Assembly: GCF_023746555.1 (NCBI RefSeq)
Contig: NZ_CP098755.1
Span: 3,794,501 to 3,858,500 of the forward strand
Length of the DNA: 64,000 bases
From: Brevibacillus ruminantium
Lineage (GTDB): Bacteria > Bacillota > Bacilli > Brevibacillales > Brevibacillaceae
Direction: 5' to 3'
Shown: positions 8,296 to 16,077 of the stretch, piece after piece
Position numbering within the stretch: the first letter of the stretch is position 1
Layout of the letters: each line of letters begins with the position of its first letter
The notes under the pieces: model-generated
The model's database searches: none
The model's input: the letters and a program-made list of their open reading frames with translations, nothing else
What the model was told of the DNA's origin: nothing
Position numbers and translations under genes: made by a program

Positions 8296-9020
8296 CTATA
8301 CGGCAGGCAGGGCAGCGAGCAAATCTTCCACCTGATCGAGCCGTGTCAGCCCCGTCTCCCTATCCATAATGGATGTATAGACGTGTGGAATGACCTCTTG
8401 TACGCCTTGCTCCAGGCAGGTTTCCACGATGGGTCGGATGGATTTTGCATCGATCCCGCCTGTCGGCTCGAACACGGGAATGCCGTAACGGGCGGCTGCT
8501 TTTGCCATCATTTTGACTTCCTCCAGCTTTTCGGTTCCGCCGACTGGATAAAATTTGACGGAATGAACGCCGATCTCGGCAAGCATGGCGGCGGCAGCAT
8601 CACAGGACACCAGTTCCTGCAACTGCCCGCTGAGCGGACCTGTTGCGACAATGACCTTTCCCGGCGTGCCGCTCGGCGCAATCAGGGCATTGACCAGCGT
8701 GTGCCGGCTGTCCACTGCCTGCAAGGCACCCAACGTATAGCCGGCGGCAGGAAAAACCTGATTGACGTGATCAGGCTTTGTGAGTACGGCGGTCTCGGCG
8801 ACCTTTCTCCACTGGCTTGGATCGCCTGCACCAGCCCTACTGACACGGGAATGCTTGCCTCCTGGTACGCTCTGATCGTTTCCACAGCGGCCTCCACGGA
8901 AGGGAAGCCTTTTACCATAATGCCGATCAAGACGCGCCCCTCTGCCGTATCTGCAATCTGTCTGGCATTGTCCACATCTCTGGCCAGGACGTTTAATCGT
9001 ATGGCTGGGCTTTTCGTCAT
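8296..9020 (-). pseudogene. KDGP aldolase (DgaF-like), reading frame broken by a single-base frameshift
   Basis: The product would be a DgaF-type 2-keto-3-deoxy-6-phosphogluconate aldolase of about 240 residues. The N-terminal part begins at the ATG at 9020 (MTKSPAIRLNVLARD) and runs to IPVSVGL. The rest continues in another frame from GAGDPSQWRKVAETAV and includes the likely Schiff-base lysine in HSVKFYPVGG and EPTGGIDAKS, ending at 8296. Restoring one G in the GG at about 8831-8832 rejoins the frames as VGLGAGDP. Both halves look intact, so this is either a recent mutation or a base-call error. The start overlaps the DgaE-like stop by 4 bp. Confidence 0.8.
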
Positions 9021-10138
9021 GACTTATCACTCACTTTCTGTTGTCCCCATATCTCTTTGAAGCGTGCGGCAATGACTTTTTCCTGGCCCTCATGGAGCGG
9101 ACGGGGATCGATGAAAATCACTCCTGTATTGGCGTAATGGTTTCGCGTAAAAATGGCGGGATCTCCATTCTCGAGAAGCCGGATCACTTCCTTTGCCGAA
9201 AATCCCGACTCGCGTTCATCAATCCGTACATGTGTCCGGTAAATGTCCCGTCCCGCCTCGTCCTTGACTACACTGGCTGAAAGTCCGGACAATTGGTTCA
9301 ATTCTCGGGCGAGCCATTCCACTCGCCCCCGCAAAACTCCGGTGTGGCCTTCCTCCCGACCGTACCGGCCCAACGCTGTCAGCAATCCGATGATCGCCTC
9401 CTTGCCCGTTTTCATCGCACGCCCCACGCCTTTATACTGAGCCTGGCACGCCTCAATCAGGTCTTTGCGGCCGGTGATAAAACCCGATGTGGGGCCGCCG
9501 ATTGCTTTTGCCCCGCTGTACACGACCAGATCAGATCCCATCGCCACATAGCGGCGCAAATCCTCTTCCGCAGCAGCATCGACGATCACCGGAACCTTGT
9601 ATTCGCGCCCGAGCTGAATCATCTTCTCAAGCGACTGCATGCCTTTTTGCACCGCGTGATGGGATTGCACGTACAAAAGCGCGGCCGTCTGATCGTCTAT
9701 CTCCGCACGCAAATGCGCTTCCTCCACATGATTGGCATGACCTGCCTCGATGGCTTGCCCCCCTCCGAGGGCAATCATTTGCCGCAGCGGCGCTCCAAAA
9801 TGCACGGCGTGTCCTTTTTGCAAAATAATCTTGTTTTTCAGTCCTGCCGAGTCGGGCAATCGTTCGATCAGACGCAGATCGGTACCGGCGATAACAGCCG
9901 CCACGCTGATGGCTACCCCTGCTCCCGCTCCCGCCGTGGGACAGCCGTCCTCGCCGCCGGTAGCCTCGGCGATCAGCTTACCTGCCTTTTTGATGAGCTC
10001 GCTGATCTCTACGTAATCCATCGCTGCCTCACCCATTGCTCGGGCTACTTCCGGGTGGACGGCGCTTCCGCCCAGCGCCGTCATTTTTCCGCTTGCATTG
10101 ATCACTTGCTTCAGCCCTAGCTGCTGATAGATGCCCAT
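9017..10138 (-). CDS. DgaE-like PLP-dependent ammonia lyase (SelA-like fold)
   Basis: This 373-residue fold-type I PLP enzyme resembles DgaE, the D-glucosaminate-6-phosphate ammonia lyase of the Salmonella dga pathway, and more distantly SelA. The N-terminus reads LKQVINASGKMTALGGS; a glycine-rich phosphate-binding segment is TAGAGAGVAISVAA; Asp187 (VIVDAAAEED) and the Schiff-base lysine about Lys211 (VVYSGAKAIGGPTSGF) are in place. The expected product, 2-keto-3-deoxy-6-phosphogluconate or an analogue, is what the overlapping aldolase would split. With the metallohydrolase upstream, the natural substrate may be an N-acylated amino-sugar acid; that is inference. Confidence 0.82.
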   Translation of the reverse strand: MGIYQQLGLKQVINASGKMTALGGSAVHPEVARAMGEAAMDYVEISELIKKAGKLIAEATGGEDGCPTAGAGAGVAISVAAVIAGTDLRLIERLPDSAGLKNKIILQKGHAVHFGAPLRQMIALGGGQAIEAGHANHVEEAHLRAEIDDQTAALLYVQSHHAVQKGMQSLEKMIQLGREYKVPVIVDAAAEEDLRRYVAMGSDLVVYSGAKAIGGPTSGFITGRKDLIEACQAQYKGVGRAMKTGKEAIIGLLTALGRYGREEGHTGVLRGRVEWLARELNQLSGLSASVVKDEAGRDIYRTHVRIDERESGFSAKEVIRLLENGDPAIFTRNHYANTGVIFIDPRPLHEGQEKVIAARFKEIWGQQKVSDKS

Positions 10139-10181
10139 ATCTCATATCCCGTCCTTCCTGATTCTGTTTCCGACGCCTTGT

Positions 10182-10832
10182 TTACTGTGTGGGGATGGGA
10201 AAAATGGCCCCGAGAACCATGGCTCCGATGATCGCTCCTCCGGCGATTGGCTTGTTGTAGTGGTAAAAGATGGCCGCTCCCGCTGTTGCGCCGATTCCAA
10301 CCGGAATGGAGGCCATGATGGCGGAGATGACGATGAGCGGACCGAGATAGCGTCCCGCGGCATTCCCTGCACCCATCATGACATCGGCACCAAATGTGGA
10401 ATTGACCGAATTGATCGTAAATTTGCGAATCAAAATAATAACGGCACCAATCGCCAGTCCCAAGACCGCCCCCGTCGCCAATGCCAGCGGGAAGGAGGTC
10501 AATGGCGCGGTAAACCCGGCACCCAGCATCAAGGCTGGAACGCCAATTCCGATACCTGTTTGCAGAGAACCGCCGATGTCGAGGATGCCGACCAGCGGCC
10601 CCTCCAAAATCCGGGCAAACAGAAAGCTTGCGCCAAACGCGGCAGCTGCTCCGTATCCGCCTCCCTTGATCCCCGCTTCGAGCATGGCAACAATCGCGAT
10701 GTCGTTAAAAGCGCCTACGTGATAGACATAATACAGATGAGTACCGGCAAAGATTCCCGAAGAGAGGCACGCGACAAAGAGGGCAAACGCCCATTCCGAA
10801 TACCAAAATCCTTTTGCTTGCAGTTCATTCAT
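10182..10832 (-). CDS. DUF4310-family multi-pass membrane protein
   Basis: This protein of about 216 residues is mostly hydrophobic with several Gly/Ala-rich membrane helices (SGIFAGTHLYYVYHV, MLEAGIKGGGYGAAAAFG, GPLVGILDIGGSLQTGIGIG). I recognise it as DUF4310, always found with DUF4311, DUF4312 and SFCGS proteins. Start ATG at 10832 overlaps the DUF4311 stop as TAATG, with GGCGGTGA upstream; a longer in-frame start at 10880 would overlap that gene further. No function has been shown for the family as far as I know. Its operon with amino-sugar-acid enzymes and HPr/EI makes a permease component likely. Confidence 0.82.
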   Translation of the reverse strand: MNELQAKGFWYSEWAFALFVACLSSGIFAGTHLYYVYHVGAFNDIAIVAMLEAGIKGGGYGAAAAFGASFLFARILEGPLVGILDIGGSLQTGIGIGVPALMLGAGFTAPLTSFPLALATGAVLGLAIGAVIILIRKFTINSVNSTFGADVMMGAGNAAGRYLGPLIVISAIMASIPVGIGATAGAAIFYHYNKPIAGGAIIGAMVLGAIFPIPTQ

Positions 10833-11620
10833 TATTTCTTCACCGCCGATCCAAATGTTTCGTGAAGCTGTACCAGCCATTCTGGAATCTCTACTTGCAG
10901 GCTCTTTAACAGCGCGACATCAAAGGCACGGAAGAAACCGCTCAAGATAAACAAGAGTGCGACGGCCACGACCATCGTTTTTGTAATCCGGTTCCAGCCG
11001 CTGTCGTCCAGCCCTTTTCCGATCAGGATACCGAGCACGATGCCAGGCACGGCATTGCCCATGACCAGGTGTGACAAGCCGCCGAGTACGGTGCCCCAGA
11101 TCCCTGTCCGCTTGCCAGCATCCAACGCCGCCATCCAGAAGACAATCGGCATGATCGGGTTGATCAACCAGTTGGCGGCAGGAACCAGCACTTTTGTCGC
11201 CACCAGCTGCATCGATTCGGGAATGGCGGTTGCCGTCGAGTTGAGCAGCGTCACGACGACGACACCAACCAGCGCTCCGGCGAACGCCATCCGCTTCGGA
11301 TTGTGCAGCGTTTCTTCAACGTTTTTGTTTTTCCAAAGAAGGATGGCTGCCGACCAGTTCGGGATAACCCGGTGATCGACGTCCTGCGTCAGAGCCCCGG
11401 CCCCCACCACGGAAGCCCATGAGTTGAACAAAAAGCCAAGCCCGAAGGAAAAATGAGAAATGGGATCTCCGGCACAGGCATTCAACTCTCCAAACGTGCG
11501 AAATGCTCCCATCCCCTGGACATTCGGCGCGTGAAACATGCGAGCGGCACCCGCCCCCACACCGAAGCCAACCAATGCCCCAATGACAATCGACTTCAAA
11601 ATGATGATGATCGTTATCAT
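10832..11620 (-). CDS. DUF4311-family multi-pass membrane protein
   Basis: This is a 262-residue integral membrane protein with hydrophobic segments at the start (MITIIIILKSIVIGALVGFGVGAG), around VVGAGALTQDV, at GALVGVVVVTLLNSTATA, at GTVLGGLSHLVMGNAVPGIVLGILIG and near MVVAVALLFILSGFF. I assign it to DUF4311 by sequence and neighbourhood. It is the longer of two membrane subunits and probably forms a channel or permease with the DUF4310 protein. NPIMPIVFWMAALDAG and the Gly/Pro-rich helices resemble carrier cores. Stop and next start overlap by 3 bp, implying fixed stoichiometry. Confidence 0.82.
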   Translation of the reverse strand: MITIIIILKSIVIGALVGFGVGAGAARMFHAPNVQGMGAFRTFGELNACAGDPISHFSFGLGFLFNSWASVVGAGALTQDVDHRVIPNWSAAILLWKNKNVEETLHNPKRMAFAGALVGVVVVTLLNSTATAIPESMQLVATKVLVPAANWLINPIMPIVFWMAALDAGKRTGIWGTVLGGLSHLVMGNAVPGIVLGILIGKGLDDSGWNRITKTMVVAVALLFILSGFFRAFDVALLKSLQVEIPEWLVQLHETFGSAVKK

Positions 11621-11645
11621 GAACCTTCCCCCCTTTTATTTTTTT

Positions 11646-11984
11646 CTATTTCTGACTCAGCACCTGTCCCAGCCGTGCAGCCTGCTCTGCCTGCTTTTGA
11701 AACGGGATGCTTGCCACGTCCACGACACCCAGCCGCACCTGGATATCCACAGTGATGTCGTACTTCGCTCGCGTACGCGGGAAAAACAGGCCGAACAAGC
11801 GCTCCTTGTGAATGCTCTCTGTCGCTGACACGAGCTCCATGTGAACCGGCTCAATCCGCACGACGAGATCACTTGTCTGTCTGGCCACGACCTGCTTGAT
11901 CTGTCCGAATATCTTGTTAAACGCTCCTTCCTTCGTATCCGCACTGCCCGACAACCGCAAGGTCTCGATCCTTTCTTTGTACAT
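11646..11984 (-). CDS. DUF4312-family cytoplasmic protein
   Basis: This is a 112-residue soluble protein, assigned to DUF4312 by its sequence (ETLRLSGSADTKEGAFNKIFGQIK; FGLFFPRTRAKYDITVDIQVRLGVVDV) and its position between SFCGS and DUF4311 genes. It has no signal peptide or membrane segment and looks like an alpha/beta protein. It might be a cytosolic subunit of the DUF4310/4311 membrane pair. It lies 3 bp from the SFCGS gene stop on one side and 25 bp from DUF4311 on the other. No catalytic motif is visible. Confidence 0.78.
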   Translation of the reverse strand: MYKERIETLRLSGSADTKEGAFNKIFGQIKQVVARQTSDLVVRIEPVHMELVSATESIHKERLFGLFFPRTRAKYDITVDIQVRLGVVDVASIPFQKQAEQAARLGQVLSQK

Positions 11985-11987
11985 GGC

Positions 11988-12350
11988 TTACCTCCCCCTC
12001 AGCTTGATGCATTCTTCGGTCATTCTTCTGCCCAGCTCCTCCGTATCCATAAAGCCAAAACCGATCACTTTATTGCCGTTGCGCAAGGCCGTAATTCCCG
12101 CGTCTACAGATCGCAGACCGTATTCAACGGGATAGCCGTACTTTGTCTTGGCCGTCAAGGCGCCTGCTCCCCCGCTGCCGCAAAACGACAAGCCGAGATC
12201 AGCCCCCTCCTGCTTCACGACATCTCCTACTTTCATATCAGCCCCGACTCCCTGAATGACGACGGGGATACCTCCGGCAGCCTCCACTCCTTTGGCGATG
12301 TTCTGCCCCTTTCCCAGACGATCTCCGATCACGATCTTTACTTTTGTCAT
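11988..12350 (-). CDS. Glycine-rich SFCGS-family protein
   Basis: This 120-residue soluble protein carries the family-defining SFCGSGGAGALTAKTKYG segment near residue 55. It starts VKIVIGDRLGKGQNIAKGVEAAGG, which resembles the opening of small PTS IIB or DUF2620-type proteins. The Cys in SFCGS is a conceivable phosphorylation site given that HPr and Enzyme I are in the same operon, but no such role is established. Start ATG at 12350 (MTKVKIV) is chosen; the upstream in-frame extension overlaps the PRD gene heavily and has no homologous look. Confidence 0.78.
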   Translation of the reverse strand: MTKVKIVIGDRLGKGQNIAKGVEAAGGIPVVIQGVGADMKVGDVVKQEGADLGLSFCGSGGAGALTAKTKYGYPVEYGLRSVDAGITALRNGNKVIGFGFMDTEELGRRMTEECIKLRGR

Positions 12351-12390
12351 CACTTCGGCCTCCCCTATACATTCTTTGAACGGCTCGCAT

Positions 12391-12756
12391 TCATTTCCCC
12401 TGGTCCGCTCGTATCGCCTCAAAATGAACAGCAAGCAGAAACACTTCCGTTCGGTCTTCCTGCCAGCCCGTTTCCTGTCCAAACAGGATGCGACGAGACA
12501 GCGCCAACATATTCGGGTGAATCTCCTCGAACAGTTCTGCTTCGACCTCCGGCAGCTTTTCACCGCTCGCCATGCGGCGGACGAAAGCGAGCAGATGAGC
12601 GCAAATGGCCAACCAACGGTAACGCGGTATCTCGTACCTTCTCTCCCGCATTTCCGCCTCGATCATTTGCATGAGTCGCTTACATTCCGAATATTCCGTC
12701 ATTTCTTCATCTGTTGCTCCCGCTACTTCTCTCACAATTTCTTCAATCATGTGCAT
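12391..12756 (-). CDS. Small stand-alone PRD-domain protein
   Basis: This 121-residue helical protein looks like a single PTS-regulation domain without DNA-binding or RNA-binding parts. It contains histidines placed as in PRDs (AICAHLLAFVRRM, EEIHPNMLALSRRI). Stand-alone PRDs of this kind accompany the SFCGS/DUF4310-4312 cluster and are similar in role to YhfY-type proteins. It probably senses phosphorylation by HPr or an EII-like component and may bind the large PRD regulator. It overlaps the metallohydrolase gene by 10 bp. RNA or DNA binding cannot be seen. Confidence 0.7.
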   Translation of the reverse strand: MHMIEEIVREVAGATDEEMTEYSECKRLMQMIEAEMRERRYEIPRYRWLAICAHLLAFVRRMASGEKLPEVEAELFEEIHPNMLALSRRILFGQETGWQEDRTEVFLLAVHFEAIRADQGK

Positions 12757-13901
12757 GTCAAAACCTTTCCTGATGTAATGACCTGTTGGGCGAACACTGC
12801 CTCTTTGGCAAGGATCGTTTCCTGTTCCGAATCGGTCAAAGCGATGGGCATCGTCTCCCTCCGCAAGATCGTGACATCCGCATATGCTCCGGGCGCAAGC
12901 GTCCCAATCTCCCGCTCAAGCCCCAGCACCTTGGCCGGTGCGGATGTGCAGGCCGCCACAATCTCGTACATCGTGAAGCCTAGTGCGAGAAACTTGCTCA
13001 TCGTGTGAGTCAGGCTGTGCACAGGACCGTTCAGATTGCGTGCATGGACGTCCGTGCTGATGGAGTAAGGGGCGATCCCCAGCGCTTTCGCTTGCTGCAT
13101 GGTGCGGAAGCTGAAGCTGGATTCGCCGTGCCCGACATCAAACAGCACTCCTCTGGCCAAGGCGGACTCCGCTTCCGGGAGAAGCTGCCCCCGTACATCC
13201 AGAATGCCTCCTTGTTTACCGTGGAACGCGTGCGTTACCACGTCTCCCTCGTCGAGCAGACTGAGCACCTCGGAAAGGGTCGGGGGGGCATTGCCGATGT
13301 GGACCATCAGCGGAACCCCAGCCTCTCGGGCAGCCTGCTTTGCCACTAGCAAGGGAGCAAGACCATTATTTTTGACTACAGACGCACTCATCCTCGCCTT
13401 GATCCCCCGGATCGACGGCTGCTCACGAATGAGCGTGACCGCGTCCTTCGCTGCCAGTCTGGACATGTCGGACAGTTCGGCTCCTCCCCTGCACAAGCCG
13501 TCCCCTGAGATATTGAGAAACGCCAAAACACGTGTGATCGATGGCTCCACCCCTTCCTTCAGGAAAGCGTCAAATGTCCATGCTCCTGCGCTTCCCGCGT
13601 CGACCAGAGTCGTCACCCCTTGCTCAATGCCAACAGAATCAGCCCTTACTCCCAACTGAGTGCTTTCGGAAATGACATGAGCGTGCAAGTCGATCAGCCC
13701 TGGCGTTACGATACATCCGGCAGCATCTATCGTTTCTCTCGCCTGCACAGGTTCATTGGTCTTCCCGTCATTGGTCTTCCCGTCATCGGTCGTCACGATG
13801 TCCATGATGCGTCCATCTGAAATGACGAGATCATATCCTCCATTCAGCTTCTGGGAAGGATCGATCACCCACCTGTTTCGAATCAGCAAATCAGCACTCA
13901 T
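12747..13901 (-). CDS. Amidohydrolase/deacetylase-family metallohydrolase
   Basis: This is a 384-residue amidohydrolase-superfamily enzyme with a complete binuclear metal site: His73/His75 (GLIDLHAHV), carboxylated Lys168 (GIKARMS), His201 (MVHIGNAP), His224/His227 (VTHAFHG) and Asp284 (STDVHARN). Relatives are dihydroorotase-like deacetylases. In this operon it could remove an acyl group from an N-acyl amino-sugar acid before the DgaE-like lyase acts. Residues about 40-50 contain a duplicated DGKTN unit from a 15-bp tandem repeat, in a surface loop between beta strands. It overlaps the regulator gene by 11 bp. Confidence 0.85.
   Translation of the reverse strand: MSADLLIRNRWVIDPSQKLNGGYDLVISDGRIMDIVTTDDGKTNDGKTNEPVQARETIDAAGCIVTPGLIDLHAHVISESTQLGVRADSVGIEQGVTTLVDAGSAGAWTFDAFLKEGVEPSITRVLAFLNISGDGLCRGGAELSDMSRLAAKDAVTLIREQPSIRGIKARMSASVVKNNGLAPLLVAKQAAREAGVPLMVHIGNAPPTLSEVLSLLDEGDVVTHAFHGKQGGILDVRGQLLPEAESALARGVLFDVGHGESSFSFRTMQQAKALGIAPYSISTDVHARNLNGPVHSLTHTMSKFLALGFTMYEIVAACTSAPAKVLGLEREIGTLAPGAYADVTILRRETMPIALTDSEQETILAKEAVFAQQVITSGKVLTCT
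13754..13783. repeat. Two perfect 15-bp tandem repeats inside the metallohydrolase gene
   Basis: CATTGGTCTTCCCGT occurs twice in direct succession, with a third degraded copy after it. The unit length is a multiple of three, so it only adds DGKTN units to a loop of the enzyme. Confidence 0.85.
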
Positions 13902-15837
13902 TTGCTCCCCCCTCCTTTTCGGAAAAATACCGCAGGATGGCCGTTACTTCACTTTGCGGGACGTTGACTCCGGCTTCCTGCATAATTTGGTTGACGCGAG
14001 TACGCCAGGAGGAATGCGCAGCGGTCTCCTCTCCGCTATGTCTATCCCATTCGTCATAGGAGGAGCCGAATGCAAGCCTGTTTACCATCAGCTGCACATG
14101 CAGCGCCAGCCCGCTTGCCGTCTGCTCCGTCAGTTGGCCGCGGAAAGCCTCCATCAGCTTGCAGCTGATCTCGTATCCTTTTACAATCACATCCTGGGAA
14201 AGCCGCTCCACCAGAGGCAAATCCCTCAGGCTTAGCTCCGCTGTCTGCACAGGCATCCAGGCGTTTGGAGACTTCGCTGAATGCTTCCGCACTCCGTCTG
14301 ATTCCAGCTCTGGCTCCAGCTGGAGCGCTTCCAGACAAGCAAGAATGCGGCCGATGTCCTGACGCGTCGGCAGCGGATTCACGATGACTACGGGTACCTC
14401 TGTTTTCACGGGCAGCACGCTGATAATCACATCTACCTCGCGAGTAGCCAGATACTTCTCTACCTCCAGCGTGGAACAAAGACCCACGACCCGGAGGGAA
14501 CGCACTTCACTCTCCAAATGGTTTTTCAAAAAGCGGGCCGTCCCTCGCCCTGTACCGCAGACGACAAGCGCGCATGCTTTTTTCTTGTCTTGCCAGCGGT
14601 CATAACCGGCTTGAAAATGAAGAACGAGGTAGGCGATGTCAGCATCCATGAGATAAATCCCGTATGGCCAAAACACTTCTTCACAGGAACGTTTCACTGC
14701 ATCAAACATACGTGCATAGGAGCGGCGAATCTCCTCGGTCAACGGGTTGGGATAAAGGACACCTTGCATATACTTCGTCATCCGGTCATTTAGATGGGCG
14801 AAAAGGTGCTCACCGAGCTCCGGATCATCCCACAGCGGCGTCCGTACAATCTCCCCCACCTTTTGAATCAGCTCCCTAGCCGCCTGGAAGATGTCCATCG
14901 ACTGCCTGCTGGCACGTCTCTTCATGTGAACCTGTTCAGCTTCCAGCAGCGGCAAGGAGGAATAGGCGATCTCATGCTCGGGTATTTTCATGTGCAAACG
15001 CTCGCACATCTCATGCACCTTCCGCACGAAAAGAGAGTAGCTGCCCCACTCAGCCGCTTCCGCCAAATCTGCCTCATCCACAGAGACGACATGCCCTCTC
15101 TTGACGCGGTTGACGACAATACAAAGTCGGATCATGATACTGATCAGCGTCCGATCCGGCAGGCTTTTGTCCAGCTTACCGACAAACCTCTTGGTCAACC
15201 GGATGATTTCGTCCAGTTCCGGCTGACTGATGAGCCACTTTTCCAAAAGCGATCCGGCTTCCGTGCCTGGACCGTTCTCCGGCAGGACACCCTGTACCAG
15301 ACGATACATGACGCTGCCATCCAGAGAATCATGTGTCAAACACTCGAGGGCGTAACGCTTCTGTCGTTCGCTTCCTTCCACCCGGATACCGTATCTCTGC
15401 TTGGAAACCAGTTCCAGGTGCAATCCATTGAGCAATTTCTCCGTCTCTTTCACATCGACGACAACGGTATTGCGGCTCACCCCCACGTGATCAGCCAGGT
15501 CGTGCAGACGCTGGTAGCCATCTGAAAGCAGCAGGATAAACGCAAGATGTTTGGCCCGCTCTTTTTGATGAAGGATGACATCCCTGCCGCCGTGCGCATT
15601 GAGGCTGTGCCGGAGACCTTGAAGGACCTCGTCTGCTTCACTAATCCAGATCCCTTTATTCGGTTGGGAATGGAGAATGATGTTGCGCTCTTTCAGCCAT
15701 TGTCTGATGTTCTCCAGATCGTATTTGATCGTCCGCTCGCTCACCTGAAAACCGTTTGCAACCTCTCTGATTTTCAGCGGGTGGGCACTGTCCAGGATCA
15801 CCTTCAAAAGTGCTTGGGAACGCGATGTCAACAGCAT
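13891..15837 (-). CDS. BglG/MtlR-type PRD transcriptional regulator with EIIB-like domain
   Basis: This 648-residue regulator has DNA-binding helix-turn-helix regions at the N-terminus (LKIREVANGFQVSERTIKYD and LADHVGVSRNTVVVDV), two PRDs between roughly residues 180 and 415, and an EIIB-like domain with a phosphorylatable Cys about residue 427 (ALVVCGTGRGTARF). After this it has another helical stretch to the end that looks like a third PRD rather than an EIIA. I start at ATG 15837 because GGGGGTGAG lies 10 nt upstream; a GTG five codons earlier is inside that ribosome site. As first gene of the operon it probably activates it under PTS control. Confidence 0.85.
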   Translation of the reverse strand: MLLTSRSQALLKVILDSAHPLKIREVANGFQVSERTIKYDLENIRQWLKERNIILHSQPNKGIWISEADEVLQGLRHSLNAHGGRDVILHQKERAKHLAFILLLSDGYQRLHDLADHVGVSRNTVVVDVKETEKLLNGLHLELVSKQRYGIRVEGSERQKRYALECLTHDSLDGSVMYRLVQGVLPENGPGTEAGSLLEKWLISQPELDEIIRLTKRFVGKLDKSLPDRTLISIMIRLCIVVNRVKRGHVVSVDEADLAEAAEWGSYSLFVRKVHEMCERLHMKIPEHEIAYSSLPLLEAEQVHMKRRASRQSMDIFQAARELIQKVGEIVRTPLWDDPELGEHLFAHLNDRMTKYMQGVLYPNPLTEEIRRSYARMFDAVKRSCEEVFWPYGIYLMDADIAYLVLHFQAGYDRWQDKKKACALVVCGTGRGTARFLKNHLESEVRSLRVVGLCSTLEVEKYLATREVDVIISVLPVKTEVPVVIVNPLPTRQDIGRILACLEALQLEPELESDGVRKHSAKSPNAWMPVQTAELSLRDLPLVERLSQDVIVKGYEISCKLMEAFRGQLTEQTASGLALHVQLMVNRLAFGSSYDEWDRHSGEETAAHSSWRTRVNQIMQEAGVNVPQSEVTAILRYFSEKEGGANEC

Positions 15838-15887
15838 TCTTTTTCTTCTCACCCCCGTTAAAGTCGCCTTTGACTGGACCCGAGTTC

Positions 15888-15916
15888 ATTATATGAAACC
15901 GTTTTCATTCGGTAAA
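15888..15916 (-). promoter_or_regulatory. SigmaA promoter of the PRD/dga-like operon
   Basis: On the minus strand a -35 TTTACC (15911-15916) and a perfect -10 TATAAT (15888-15893) are separated by 17 bp. Transcription would start near 15880, about 40 bp upstream of the regulator start. Confidence 0.7.
15894..15907. promoter_or_regulatory. cre-like CcpA operator between -35 and -10
   Basis: The minus strand reads TGAAAACGGTTTCA, which matches the consensus TGWNANCGNTNWCA at every position. It fills the spacer of the operon promoter, a place where CcpA binding would block RNA polymerase. The operon encodes an HPr with Ser46, the CcpA co-repressor residue. Confidence 0.7.
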
Positions 15917-16023
15917 GAACGATTCCTTTCCCTATGATTCGTGCAATTTTTGCAATAATCAGCCAAAAGGAGGACTGCCAACACTTTTTTGAGTGGGACA
16001 CAAGATTTCAAATTGAAGCCCTC

Positions 16024-16077
16024 GAACAGAGAAAAGCCGCTGAACGCCTTGGCATCCAGCGGCTATGACTCTGTTCA
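16024..16077 (-). terminator. Intrinsic terminator downstream of cysK
   Basis: On the minus strand AGCCGCTG and CAGCGGCT form a stem followed by TTTTCT. An outer helix of GAACAGAG with CTCTGTTC encloses it and overlaps the last bases of cysK. Confidence 0.7.
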
